From: an uncultured Candidatus Altimarinota bacterium
GTDB lineage: Bacteria > Patescibacteriota > Gracilibacteria > BD1-5 > UBA2023
Length of the DNA: 36,084 nucleotides
Assembly (NCBI GenBank): GCA_936941205.1
Contig: CAKZJF010000003.1
Location: forward strand, 1 to 36,084
Direction: 5' to 3'
In this document: one piece after another, positions 1 to 9,570 of the stretch
Layout: every line of letters begins with the position of its first letter
Numbering within the stretch: position 1 is the stretch's first letter
Notes under the pieces: generated by a model
Databases searched by the model: none
Seen by the model: the letters and a program-made list of their open reading frames with translations, nothing else
What the model was told of the DNA's origin: nothing
Made by a program: the position numbers and the translations under genes

Positions 1-939
<939 letters not shown>

Positions 940-941
940 AA

Positions 942-968
942 AAGAGCATAGCTTTTTACTATGCTCTT
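942..968. terminator. Bidirectional terminator between the SLH gene and clpB
   Basis: A perfect 10-bp stem AAGAGCATAG / CTATGCTCTT encloses the 7-nt loop CTTTTTA. A-rich sequence lies on the left and T-rich sequence on the right. It sits between two convergent genes and can serve both. Confidence 0.8.
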
Positions 969-977
969 CATCTCTTT

Positions 978-3545
978 TTATGAGATTGTAAGAGTACCAT
1001 TTGTATCTATATCAAGCTCATAGTTTTTCCCTTCTTGTATAGTATTTTGTATTATCGCTTCAGAGAGAGGATTTGTAATCATTCGAGTAATCGTTCGCTT
1101 CAATGGTCGAGCTCAAAATTCAGGATCATAGCCCCTTTGTATAATTGTATCTTTTAGATTCTCAGTAAATGTAAGTGTTATATTTTTTGTCTTAAGAAGA
1201 ATATTAAGTTCCGTCAGAAGGAGAGATACGATATCTCATAGCATATTTTTCTCAAGAGCATTGAAGATAATTATTTCATCAATTCTATTGAGAAATTCTG
1301 TACGAAAATATCATCGAAGAAGCTCAAGCGTTTTTATTTCCCTTTCTCAAGTCGTCATATCTTCTCAGACTAAATGACTCCCTATATTTGATGTCATGAT
1401 GATGATACAATTTGTAAAATTAACAGTTCGTCATTTTCCATCAGTCACTATTCCATCATCAAAGATTTGAAGAAATATATTCCATACATCTTTATGTGCT
1501 TTTTCTACCTCATCAAGGAGTATTACAGAATATGGCTTTCTTCGTACAGCCTCTGTTAATTGTCCTCATTCGTCGTGACCTATATATCATGGAGGTGAAC
1601 CTATCAATCGAGCGATAGAGTGTGATTCCATATATTCACTCATATCGATGCGTATATAGGCATGTGGATCATTCCATAGGGTTTCACAGAGTGCTTTTGC
1701 GGTTTCTGTCTTTCCAACTCCAGTTGGACCGAGAAATAGAAAAGTTCCTATCGGTTTTTTTCCATCAGAAAGACCTGCCTTACTCCTTTTAACAGCACTT
1801 GCAATTTTCTCAAGAGCAGCATCCTGTCCTATTACTCTTTTTCTCAATGATTCTTCAAGATGAATATATTTCTCTTGTTCAGTTTCTATGAGTTTTCCAA
1901 CAGGAATGCCTGTCCATTTACTGATGACACGAGCAATATCTTCTTCACTTACGTGATCTTTGAGAAATCAACCATCTCGCTCCATTTTTTTAAGTTCTTT
2001 TTCAACTTGTAAGAGCTCTTTTTCTTTTGCTGGAATTTCTCCATATCGAAGCTTTGCAGTGAGTCAATAATCTGCTTTCCGTTCTGCATCAAGTGCTTGC
2101 GTTGAAAGAGTTTCTATATCTATCTTTAGCTGTTTTTGGAGATCAATCTTCTTTTTCTCTTGTTCCCAGTTTCCAAGAATTCTCCTATAGGATTCATTCT
2201 TTTCTGTGAGCTCCTTTTCAATAGCTTCAAGTCGGTTTTGCTCTCATTTTTCTTGTTTGAGTGCTGCTTTTTCTATTTCGAGTGTACGAATCTCCTTCTC
2301 CATCTTATCAAGTTCTACTGGTTTTGAAGTGGTGGATATCTTTACACTGGAAGCAGCTTCGTCTATGAGATCAATCGCCTTATCTGGAAGTTTTCTATCT
2401 GGAATGTAACGAATTGCGAGTTCAGTAGCTTGTACAATCGCCTTATCCGTAATGCGGATTCCATGAAAGGTTTCATACCGATCTTTAAGTCATCGTAAGA
2501 TAGCTATAGTATCTTCTTTGCTTGGTTCATCTACTGTCACTGGCTGGAATCTTCGCTCAAGAGCACCATCTTTTTCTATATATTTTCTATATTCTGAAAT
2601 AGTAGTTGCTCCGATTATTTTAATTCTTCCGCGAGCAAGTGCAGGCTTAAGGAGATTACTTGCATCGGCTCATCCTTCTTCATTTCCAGCCCCTACAATA
2701 GTATGAAGCTCATCGATAAATAAAATAATATCTCCTTCTGATTTTTCAATTTCTTCTAGTACTGCTTTTAATCTTTCTTCAAATTCTCATCGATACTTTG
2801 CTCATGCAATAAGCGCAGCAAGATCAAGGGTAAGTATATGCTTGTTCTGAAGCATATCAGGCACCTCTTTTTCGACAATTTTTCTTGCAATTCATTCTAT
2901 AATGGCCGTTTTTCCTACTCCAGGATCTCATATAAGAACTGGATTATTCTTGGTACGTCTTGAGAGAATTTGAATAGTTCGCCTGATCTCATCTTCTCGA
3001 CCGATAACGGGATCAATTTTTCCATTTCGAGCCATCTCAACAAGATCTGTTGTATATTTCTTGAGAGATTCATAGAGATTTTCAGCAGTATTGGATGTTA
3101 CTTTCTTCCCATTTCGAAGTTGTTTTACAGCTCATTCAAACATTTCATACGTAAGAGAACATCATTGAAACAATTGAGCAATACTCGTTCATTTTGAAAG
3201 TATTCCGAGAAAGAGATGTTCTTCGGTTATATAGAGATCACCCATAGATTGTGCAATTTTTTGTGCTTCTCGGAGAATGTTTTGGAGTTCAGAGGAAATG
3301 CTTCCATTCTGAATATTTCCAGAAATCGTAGGCATTTTTCAGAGGAATGATTCACTTTCTTGTAGCAACTTTTTTGGGTCAATTCCAATTCTTTCAAGGA
3401 GGGGAATATTGATACTCTCTTTTGATGAAAGGATTACAAATAATAGGTGTATAGTTTCCAAGTTTGCATGATTTCTTTCTATACGGAGGCCATCACCTTC
3501 AGCGAGTCTTTTTTGAGTGGCGATAGTAAAGTTTTCGTTATTCAT
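978..3545 (-). CDS. clpB: Chaperone ClpB (AAA+ disaggregase)
   Basis: ClpB threads aggregated proteins through a hexameric ring, working with the DnaK system. The protein has 855 residues, the usual ClpB length. An N-terminal Clp-N region starts [23 protein letters not shown]1 has the P-loop [10 protein letters not shown] at about residue 206, where the first Gly is a UGA codon (2928-2930), and a Walker B region [13 protein letters not shown] coiled M-domain follows ([19 protein letters not shown]). NBD2 has [29 protein letters not shown] and the sensor-2 region GYDPEFGARPLKR. The C-terminus is NGTLTIS before TAA 978-980. Many glycines are UGA. The gene is probably under HrcA-type heat-shock control, because a CIRCE-like operator overlaps its promoter. 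Confidence 0.97.
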
Positions 3546-3587
3546 AAGTATGGTATGTTATATAATATTCATCGTTGCTAACTAAAA

Positions 3588-3614
3588 TTAGCACATAAAT
3601 TATATACGTGCTAA
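3588..3614. promoter_or_regulatory. CIRCE-like operator (HrcA site)
   Basis: TTAGCAC and GTGCTAA are separated by exactly 13 nt, the same outer bases and spacing as the CIRCE consensus TTAGCACTC-N9-GAGTGCTAA. The two inner positions of each arm differ (AT and AC instead of TC and GA). A third half-site, TGCTAA at 3576-3581, faces the left arm. CIRCE is the operator of the heat-shock repressor HrcA, and its place over the clpB promoter fits that role. No hrcA gene is in the window. Confidence 0.75.
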
Positions 3615-3627
3615 TATTGAAAGTCAA
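3599..3627 (-). promoter_or_regulatory. Sigma-70 promoter of clpB
   Basis: On the minus strand TTGACT (3627-3622), a 17-nt spacer and a perfect TATAAT (3604-3599) are seen. The expected start of transcription is near 3592. The -10 box lies inside the spacer of the CIRCE-like repeat. Confidence 0.8.
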
Positions 3628-3634
3628 AACTATT

Positions 3635-3661
3635 TTGCCATTTTTTAAAAATTCATACAAT
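3635..3661 (+). promoter_or_regulatory. Likely promoter of the Nudix gene
   Basis: TTGCCA (3635-3640) and TACAAT (3656-3661) have a 15-nt spacer. Transcription would start near 3668, which excludes the GTG at 3663 as the start codon and favours ATG 3687. Confidence 0.45.
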
Positions 3662-3686
3662 CGTGCCAATACTTTTACTGAAGCAT

Positions 3687-4259
3687 ATGCGTTCTCATCC
3701 AAAAATCCCATCCCAAGCCCGGAAAGTTTTTAACGGTATTCGTTGTGAAGTTTATAACTGGGATCAAGAAATGTACGATGGAAGTACTCAGATATTTGAA
3801 CGGATTCGACATATTGATGGTGCCTTTGTTGTGGCATGTACTCCTGATAATCAAATAATCATTACCCATCAAGAACAGCCATTACGTCCAATATTTATCT
3901 CATTACCAGGGGGAACTATTGAGACAGATGAGGATCCGTTATTTTGAGCAAAAAGAGAACTCCTAGAAGAGACAGGATATATATCCGATGAGTTTATTCA
4001 CTGGAAAACAACAGACTATAACATGAGTGTAGTATCCTTTTGTGATTATTATATTGCGAGAAATTGTCAGCATATCCAAGATATTGCCCCTGATTCGGGG
4101 GAGAAAATAGCTTTAAAAATGATTTCATTTGATGAATTTCTTCTTCTTTCGGAAGATTCTCACTTTCAACATCGTGATATTTCTGATGAGCTTTTTCTAG
4201 CACGTCTCTATCCACAAAAAAAAGAACATCTTCGGAAAATGTTCTTTTGAGAGGTATAA
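3687..4259 (+). CDS. Nudix hydrolase, ADP-ribose pyrophosphatase-like
   Basis: Nudix enzymes cleave nucleoside diphosphates linked to another group. The protein has 190 residues. The Nudix box Gx5Ex7REUxEExGU is complete from GTIETDE to RELLEETGY; one residue of the box spacer is a UGA codon (3945-3947), so the motif exists only if UGA is Gly. An N-terminal beta region (ARKVFNGIRCEVYNW, IDGAFVVACTPDNQIIITHQ) resembles ADP-ribose pyrophosphatases, but the substrate cannot be fixed from sequence. GTG 3663 would add eight residues; ATG 3687 is preferred because of the promoter position. A UGA at 4248-4250 precedes the final Glu-Val and TAA. The gene is divergent from clpB and may share its control region. 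Confidence 0.88.
4220..4248. terminator. Terminator hairpin overlapping the Nudix 3' end
   Basis: A perfect 10-bp stem AAAAGAACAT / ATGTTCTTTT closes a 9-nt loop. It lies inside the last codons of the Nudix gene and just past the stop of the opposing gene, so it can end both convergent transcripts. Confidence 0.7.
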
Positions 4260-4277
4260 TATAAGTCATATCAAGTA

Positions 4278-6026
4278 TTACTTGATTTCTACAATATGCC
4301 AAGATTTCTTGATCTTTGCAGTGATGATACTATGTCAATTTGGGAGAAATATAACATCCGTACCAACATCATCAAACTTGGTTTCGATACGTTTCCCGTC
4401 TTTTATAATTGCATATTTCCCATCTTTTGAGTCATACTGATAGAATATATGATGTTTTCCAGAGGTGGTATCGATAAAGAACCAGTCCTTAGATATATCA
4501 TCTGACCCGCTATAGTCAGTCGATGATAGAACAGAGGTATCCTTATATATTTTCCAAGAATTCTCAGTATGTGCAGCAAATAATACAGTATTCTGACTTT
4601 GGGTAAAACGCGGATTCATATATCCTTTGATATCACATTGTTTTACTCCTCTTTCTGTATAGAAGCACCAATTTTTTTCACCCATATTTCTTGCGAAAAA
4701 TGCTATTTTCCCATTTTTTCATACGAGTATATTTCTGATTTCTTGGAATAGTTCTTTTTGAAATGGAAGCCCATTTATAAAGATTTGTTCACCAGAAAGT
4801 GATTTTATGCTATATGCATACTCTTTTCCATTGGATTTATAACTTCCAATGATGGATGGGTTATTTCATAATGGTTGTACTTTATTATTGTCATTCACTA
4901 CTTCATAGCTTCCACTCATATTTTTGATAAGTGCTGTAAAATAGGCTCCATTTTCTGTCATGGAGAGTTGAATGAGCTCCCCAGATCCTGTAGTGATTGA
5001 TTCTTTTCGTGCTGAGTCACGAAGTATCCATGAATTATTTTGTGTTGTTCACCATAGAAATCGTCCTCACTCACCATTCATACTTATTATCGGAATATTC
5101 TTCCCTGATCCAGCCATTATCGCTTCTTTTGTTTGTGTTCGAATCGGGGAGATTACCCATCCAGAACTGGTCTTTACTATCCATCCAATAGTCGCATTGT
5201 CCCTTGTAAGAAATGAAAGCATAGAATCTTTGGAGAATCGTGTTACTCCAGTATTCACTTGTAGGATGGTTTCTTCGCCAGCCTTTCAGATTATTAGATT
5301 GGTATTTTCTTGGAGTTCAATATGGGAAATACTACTGAGGTCTCAAGCAATGGTTTTTTTATCCTTTTGTACATTCCATTTTTCACCTTTTTTATATGCA
5401 AAGGCGAATTCTCCCGCATTTGCACCCCAATAGATATCACCGATTTCTTCATATCCTGGACTTACTAGTATTCCTGATTGTGCTTTAATCCCAGTTCCGT
5501 AGATACTATTGAGGAAAAAAGAATGTTCCGATTTGTTATTTTGATAGATAGAAGCAAATATAATAACTCCCGTAAGCACAAGAAGAGTAAAGCCACCAGT
5601 ATATGCAATGATAAGATCAAAGCTATAGTGTATTCCGAAGCTATCATCAAATGGCTCTTTTTTTGTTATACTCTGTAAAAAGAAAAATCCAACTCATCCA
5701 AAGAGGAATATCCATCCCCAACTCCATATTTCCGCATGTGCATACGGTGGAGTTTGTATTGTAAGGAATCATCCAATAAACGCACCCAGTATCACTCCTA
5801 TGAGAAGGGTTGTAATGCCAGCTATAGAGTTATATATTTTCCAGTGTTGTCTTGCTCCTGTGATAAATGCTATCACCATAAGAAAGAGTATAGAAAATGC
5901 GAACATTCGCATATTCGTCATAGGAAGTGGTATATAGACTCCATTTACTTGGGTGATCGGGGCAATAACTCCAGTAAAAACACTCATAACAGCCAAAAGC
6001 GCTATATGAACTCTGGTAACTAGCAT
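4278..6026 (-). CDS. Membrane-anchored protein with a repetitive exported domain
   Basis: The 582-residue frame runs from ATG 6026 to TAA 4278-4280 with UGA as Gly. The first roughly 190 residues form about five membrane helices: HIALLAVMSVFTGVIAPITQ, RMFAFSILFLMVIAFITG, AGITTLLIGVILGAFIGGF, WGWIFLFGGVGFFFLQS and AYTGGFTLLVLTGVIIFAS. The remaining roughly 390 residues repeat short beta-strand phrases with Trp/Lys/Asp/Gly: KWNVQKDKKTIA, SWILRDSARKES, KYAIIKDGKRIET, SWKIYKDTSVLSS. This looks like a beta-propeller or WG-type repeat sensor domain outside the membrane. The family is not recognised. It is convergent with the Nudix gene. Confidence 0.8.
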
Positions 6027-6150
6027 ATTGTATTAAATAAGAAAAATACATTCTTTCAATAGACATAATACATTTTTCCTGTGAAATGCAAGAAAATCCT
6101 ATCATGTGATTGACTTCTCCTCCATAATAGAGGCACCGTCTTAAAAAAAT

Positions 6151-6178
6151 TTGCAAATATCCATCTTTTCTATATAAA
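6151..6178 (+). promoter_or_regulatory. Promoter of tRNA-Gln
   Basis: TTGCAA (6151-6156), a 16-nt spacer and TATAAA (6173-6178). The expected start near 6185 is about 8 nt before the mature tRNA. Confidence 0.65.
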
Positions 6179-6192
6179 TTTCTTACTTCTTT

Positions 6193-6266
6193 TGGGAATT
6201 CGCCAAGTGGTAAGGCTCCGGACTCTGAATCCGGCATCGGGGGTTCGAATCCCTCATTCCCAGCCA
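6193..6266 (+). tRNA. tRNA-Gln (anticodon CUG)
   Basis: The acceptor arms TGGGAAT (6193-6199) and ATTCCCA (6256-6262) pair fully. The anticodon stem CCGGA/TCCGG holds the loop CTCTGAA, giving anticodon CTG, which reads CAG. The T-loop GGGTTCGAATCCC is standard. The discriminator base is G and CCA is encoded at 6264-6266. It is not the UGA-reading tRNA-Gly expected in this genome. Confidence 0.95.
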
Positions 6267-6330
6267 TTGAAAACCGAGCTCGCAGACCATGTTGCCTGCG
6301 TTTCACATAACATGCGATTTCCGCATACAA

Positions 6331-6365
6331 TAAAAGAGACTCTCCGATTCGGAGAGTCTCTTTTA
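6331..6365. terminator. Strong terminator after tRNA-Gln
   Basis: Two 17-nt arms starting TAAAAGAGACTCTCCGA and its exact complement are separated by one base. The effective loop is GATTC. A/T runs flank both sides. It probably ends the tRNA transcript. Confidence 0.85.
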
Positions 6366-6370
6366 TTGAA

Positions 6371-6395
6371 AAAACCCTCGAATGCTCGAGGGTTT
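6371..6395. terminator. Second terminator, better oriented for the minus strand
   Basis: The stem AAAACCCTCGA / TCGAGGGTTTT has loop ATGC. On the minus strand the stem is followed by six T. It would end transcripts coming from the small gene at 6545-6769. Confidence 0.8.
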
Positions 6396-6405
6396 TTACT
6401 GATTG

Positions 6406-6484
6406 ATGTGCGAGATGCGGACTGCGCATGGAACGCTTGGATAAGTAGTTTCTAATAAAACAATTTATCCAAACATTCGCACAT
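6406..6484. ncRNA. Possible structured RNA (three-way junction)
   Basis: An outer stem ATGTGCGA (6406-6413) pairs with TCGCACAT (6477-6484). Inside are a hairpin ATGCG-GACTG-CGCAT (6415-6429) and a second stem TTGGATAA (6437-6444) with TTATCCAA (6465-6472). No T-arm is present, so it is not a tRNA. It lies between the small minus-strand gene at 6545 and its terminator, so it may be a structured 3' UTR or a separate small RNA. No known family is recognised. Confidence 0.35.
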
Positions 6485-6544
6485 GAGTTCAACCAGATTT
6501 TTTTGCTTATAATAACCAAATACTTCTGATATTATGAGCCTTTC

Positions 6545-6769
6545 TTACATAGGGAAGTGAAGTTCCTTTGGAATCCACCAAACTTGTCCATCGTAGAAGA
6601 CTTTTTCATATCTTCCATCCTGTGAAATTGGTATATCCTCCATAAGATCATCGATGGTTACCTGAACGTCACAGTTATTACTATCTGTGACAAGAATCCA
6701 AGTATCAGCAAAGACTTCTGGTCCGAACATATTTCCTATATCATACTTTCTTTGTGTTTGTGTTTTCAT
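6545..6769 (-). CDS. Small acidic protein of unknown function
   Basis: The 74-residue protein runs from MKTQTQRKYDIGNMFGPEV to VWWIPKELHFPM and stops at TAA 6545-6547. It is Asp/Glu-rich with a two-Trp patch near the end and has no membrane segment. It has no in-frame UGA. Unusually for this window it has a clear Shine-Dalgarno site, AAAGGAG, 7 nt before the ATG, suggesting strong translation. A promoter lies upstream. I do not recognise the family. Confidence 0.75.
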   Translation of the reverse strand: MKTQTQRKYDIGNMFGPEVFADTWILVTDSNNCDVQVTIDDLMEDIPISQDGRYEKVFYDGQVWWIPKELHFPM

Positions 6770-6819
6770 GAGTATCTCCTTTTCTATTTATGACTCTTGG
6801 CTCCCCGTAAGTCGAGTGT

Positions 6820-6847
6820 ACTATATGAGCAATATATAAAAAGTCAA
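6820..6847 (-). promoter_or_regulatory. Promoter of the 74-residue gene
   Basis: Minus strand TTGACT (6847-6842), a 16-nt spacer and TATAGT (6825-6820). Transcription should start near 6813, about 43 nt before the ATG. Confidence 0.6.
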
Positions 6848-6929
6848 AAATATTTATAAGTCTTTTCTTTCTTTTATACAGAGGAAATATGTATATTTCA
6901 GGTTGAAAAGAGAGAATTGTTGACAAGAT

Positions 6930-6957
6930 TTGATTTTATATAAAAATATGTTAAAAT
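6930..6957 (+). promoter_or_regulatory. Extended -10 promoter of the hydrolase gene
   Basis: TTGATT (6930-6935), a 16-nt spacer and TAAAAT (6952-6957) preceded by TGT, the extended -10 pattern. A TTGACA at 6920-6925 is an alternative -35 but is too far from this -10. Confidence 0.5.
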
Positions 6958-6985
6958 AGAAGGGAATAATCTTAAAAATCCATCA

Positions 6986-8638
6986 ATGTTTCATATTACT
7001 CGTTTTTACAAGATTCATGAAAATCTTTCAGGAGGACCAAAGTCTTCAGAAAGAAAACCAGAGAAACTTCAGCCGATATCTTCCGAGCGAATGGACTCAC
7101 TTCAGCAAGCCATCGAACTCAAGAATCGTGAACTCGAAAGGCTTTCAGGAGAAGAAAAACGTTTGGCACGTTCAGAAATCAACCGTATGAAACGCGAGAT
7201 GAATCGACTCAATCAGTGATTACTGTTTCGAGACGAGTCTGATAAAGACTTTAATATTGATACCATCTCATCAGCTGATATTCTAGAGAAGGATAAAACA
7301 ATATCACAAAAGGATGGAAAGGAGCGATGAAATGCTCTTTCGAAGATTTTTGCTTACAAACAAACGGAAGTAGATGGAAATATTATTGAGGAACCTCTTG
7401 AAACGGCGAGTGTAAAAGAAGGCGATAAAATCGTTATTGATTTTGGTAAGAACCGATCAGCAGATAGTAAAATCGGAGCGGGTGATATGCTTCCGGTCAA
7501 TATTCAAGTTGCGAAAATTACTGATGCTGCTGGCAATACTCGCACAGGGAAGCGAAGTATCCAGGGCATGAAAGTAGGATACTATGATGAAAATGGTTAT
7601 ATCGCTATCCATAATAACTATACTATCGAGATCCCGCGAGCACAAGAGGTAAAAACTCACTTGGAAAGTTCAGATCCAGGTATTGTGTTGAGTACCAACC
7701 TCCAATCCGAAGAAAAAAGCAAAGATACCTTTATCGAGATTGCTCGTCGGTATGATGCGATGGACGCAAGTTTTACTCCATGGGATATCGAATCTCGCCA
7801 AGAATTTCAAAAAAAGGCAGTTGATCTTGCCAAAAAAATCGAAGAAAAATACCATATTCCTTGGCAGGTTACCTATGCACAGACAGCACTCGAAACTGGA
7901 TATGGAAAAAATGTTCCTGATAATAACTATTTTGGTATCAAGGGAAAATGAGGAAGTTATCAGACCAAGGAAGTCATCGATGGAAAAGAGGTAACAGTGA
8001 ATGCTTCATTTCGTTGATATGCCAGTATGGAAGAATCCTTTGAAGACTATGCAAAGCTTCTTACTGAAAATAATCGTTACAAATGAGCTTTTGCTCATAA
8101 GGATCCAAAGGCATTTCTTACGGAAGTGATCCGTTCGGGATATGCAACTGATCCAAGTTATGTAGCAAAAGCTGAAAATATCTGGAATCGATATGATATG
8201 ATTGCTTCGTATAAGCGACATCCAGAAGAGATTGTTGCACGTACGACTCCATCCGAACTCATTGCATCAGCAAGAAAATATCTAAATGTAGATTACGCAT
8301 GGGGATGAGGTTCAAAGAGATGAATCGATTGTTCCCATCTCGTCTGTAAGGCACTTGTTGATACAGGAAGTGCTACAGATGGATTTTACCGAGTATCTGG
8401 TGATCTTCGTCGTATAACTCAAACAAAACCACTTCAAGATATTGTCCAGGGAGATTTGATTTTCTGGCATGGAGAAAATGGAGTAAAACATGTAGCCATC
8501 GCTACAGGAGCTCCAAATTCTGCTACTGGAGAAGTGAGTATTATTGATTCATCAACGGATACGGGATGAGTGGCTGAACGTATGGTTTCACTCAAGGCAG
8601 GAAAGCATACAGCAGGAACTCCACCATTCTATGCTTAG
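6986..8638 (+). CDS. Two-domain peptidoglycan hydrolase: glucosaminidase plus NlpC/P60
   Basis: The 550-residue frame ends at TAG 8636-8638. After a charged coiled-coil N-terminus (about residues 25-77) and a beta-rich middle, a glucosaminidase (GH73/FlgJ-like) domain begins near residue 280: IPWQVTYAQTALETGYGKN, with catalytic Glu at about 303 and NNYFGIKGKGG. The C-terminal NlpC/P60 cysteine peptidase starts near residue 430: YLNVDYAWGGGSKRGIDCSH, catalytic Cys 449, and HVAIATG with His 502. Glycines next to both active sites are UGA codons. Together the domains would cut both glycan and peptide of cell walls. No N-terminal signal peptide is visible, which is odd for a wall enzyme. Confidence 0.9.
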
Positions 8639-8660
8639 TATATTTTCTTTTGTATAATAG

Positions 8661-8690
8661 AAACAGAGCGATACAATTGCTCTGTTTTTT
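8661..8690 (+). terminator. Terminator of the hydrolase gene
   Basis: Stem AAACAGAGC / GCTCTGTTT with a 9-nt loop, followed by T. It lies just before rsmA. Confidence 0.8.
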
Positions 8691-8704
8691 GTAAATAATT
8701 TTTC

Positions 8705-9517
8705 ATGCCATTAGATATTCATCATATTCATGCCAAGAAATCACTTGGACAAAATTTTCTTATCGATCCAGAAGCACTTCATGATATATCTCATAGTATC
8801 GAAGTATCTGGAAAGCATATTATCGAGGTAGGTCCAGGGTATGGTGCATTGACGGAATGTATATTGCCTCAAAATCCGAGCTCACTCGACATGATAGAAC
8901 TCGATACCGATATGATTCATATCTTGGAACAGCGTATTGAATCTGAATGGAGAAAAGATATTCCCTGTAGACTTCATCATACAGATGTTCTGAAATATCT
9001 ACCTGAAAATAGAGAATACTCAGTGATAGCAAATATACCGTATTACATAACATCACCTATTTTATTCCACTTTCTCTATGATATCGAGTATTCACCCAAG
9101 GAAATGGTTATTCTGATGCAGAAAGAAGTGGGGGAAAAAATAGTTCCAAAAAATGGAAAAAAGGTGGATAATTCTTTTTTCTCACTCTGTATGCAATATC
9201 GTTGTGAAAAAATAGAGATAATAAGAATAGTAAAAAATACTGCCTTTAATCCTCCACCAAAAGTCGATAGTATTGTATTATTATTTCAGGTAAAGGAAGG
9301 GCGAGATACTGCAAAAGAGAAAATGCTTATCGATTTTTGGAAATATGCTTTTCGATTCCCTAGAAAACTCTTAACCACCAATCTTCGAGGATATCATGGA
9401 GATATGGAAAATAAATGAATCGAAGAATTATTGATTTCTCTCTGATATGATATTCGAGTCCGACCAGAAGCCATAAAGTTTACTGACTGGGAATGTATTT
9501 ATTCCTATTTTCACTAA
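8705..9517 (+). CDS. rsmA: 16S rRNA (adenine-N6)-dimethyltransferase RsmA (KsgA)
   Basis: This enzyme dimethylates two adjacent adenines in the 3' hairpin of 16S rRNA during small-subunit maturation. The protein has 270 residues, normal for the family. It starts KKSLGQNFLIDPEALHDI, has the SAM-binding motif IIEVGPGYGALTE near residue 40 and the catalytic motif NIPYYITSPILF near residue 105. NPPPKVDSIVLLF near residue 185 is also typical. UGA codons near the C-terminus (9416-9418 and within LISLGYDIRV) read as Gly, and the frame ends at TAA 9515-9517. Confidence 0.96.
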
Positions 9518-9519
9518 AT

Positions 9520-9547
9520 TTGTTTTTGAAGGTAAATATTATATAAT
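9520..9547 (+). promoter_or_regulatory. Promoter of the FecR-like gene
   Basis: TTGTTT (9520-9525), a 16-nt spacer and a perfect TATAAT (9542-9547), 24 nt before the ATG at 9571. Confidence 0.6.
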
Positions 9548-9570
9548 TTTTGTGTTAACTTATTAATCCT

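Noticed and set aside
3663-3686. GTG start for the Nudix gene
   Set aside because: The likely -10 box ends at 3661, so GTG 3663 would not be on the transcript; ATG 3687 fits the family N-terminus.
5830-6519. Minus-strand 229-codon frame across the tRNA-Gln gene
   Set aside because: It covers a tRNA and two terminators and overlaps the real membrane-protein gene in another frame.
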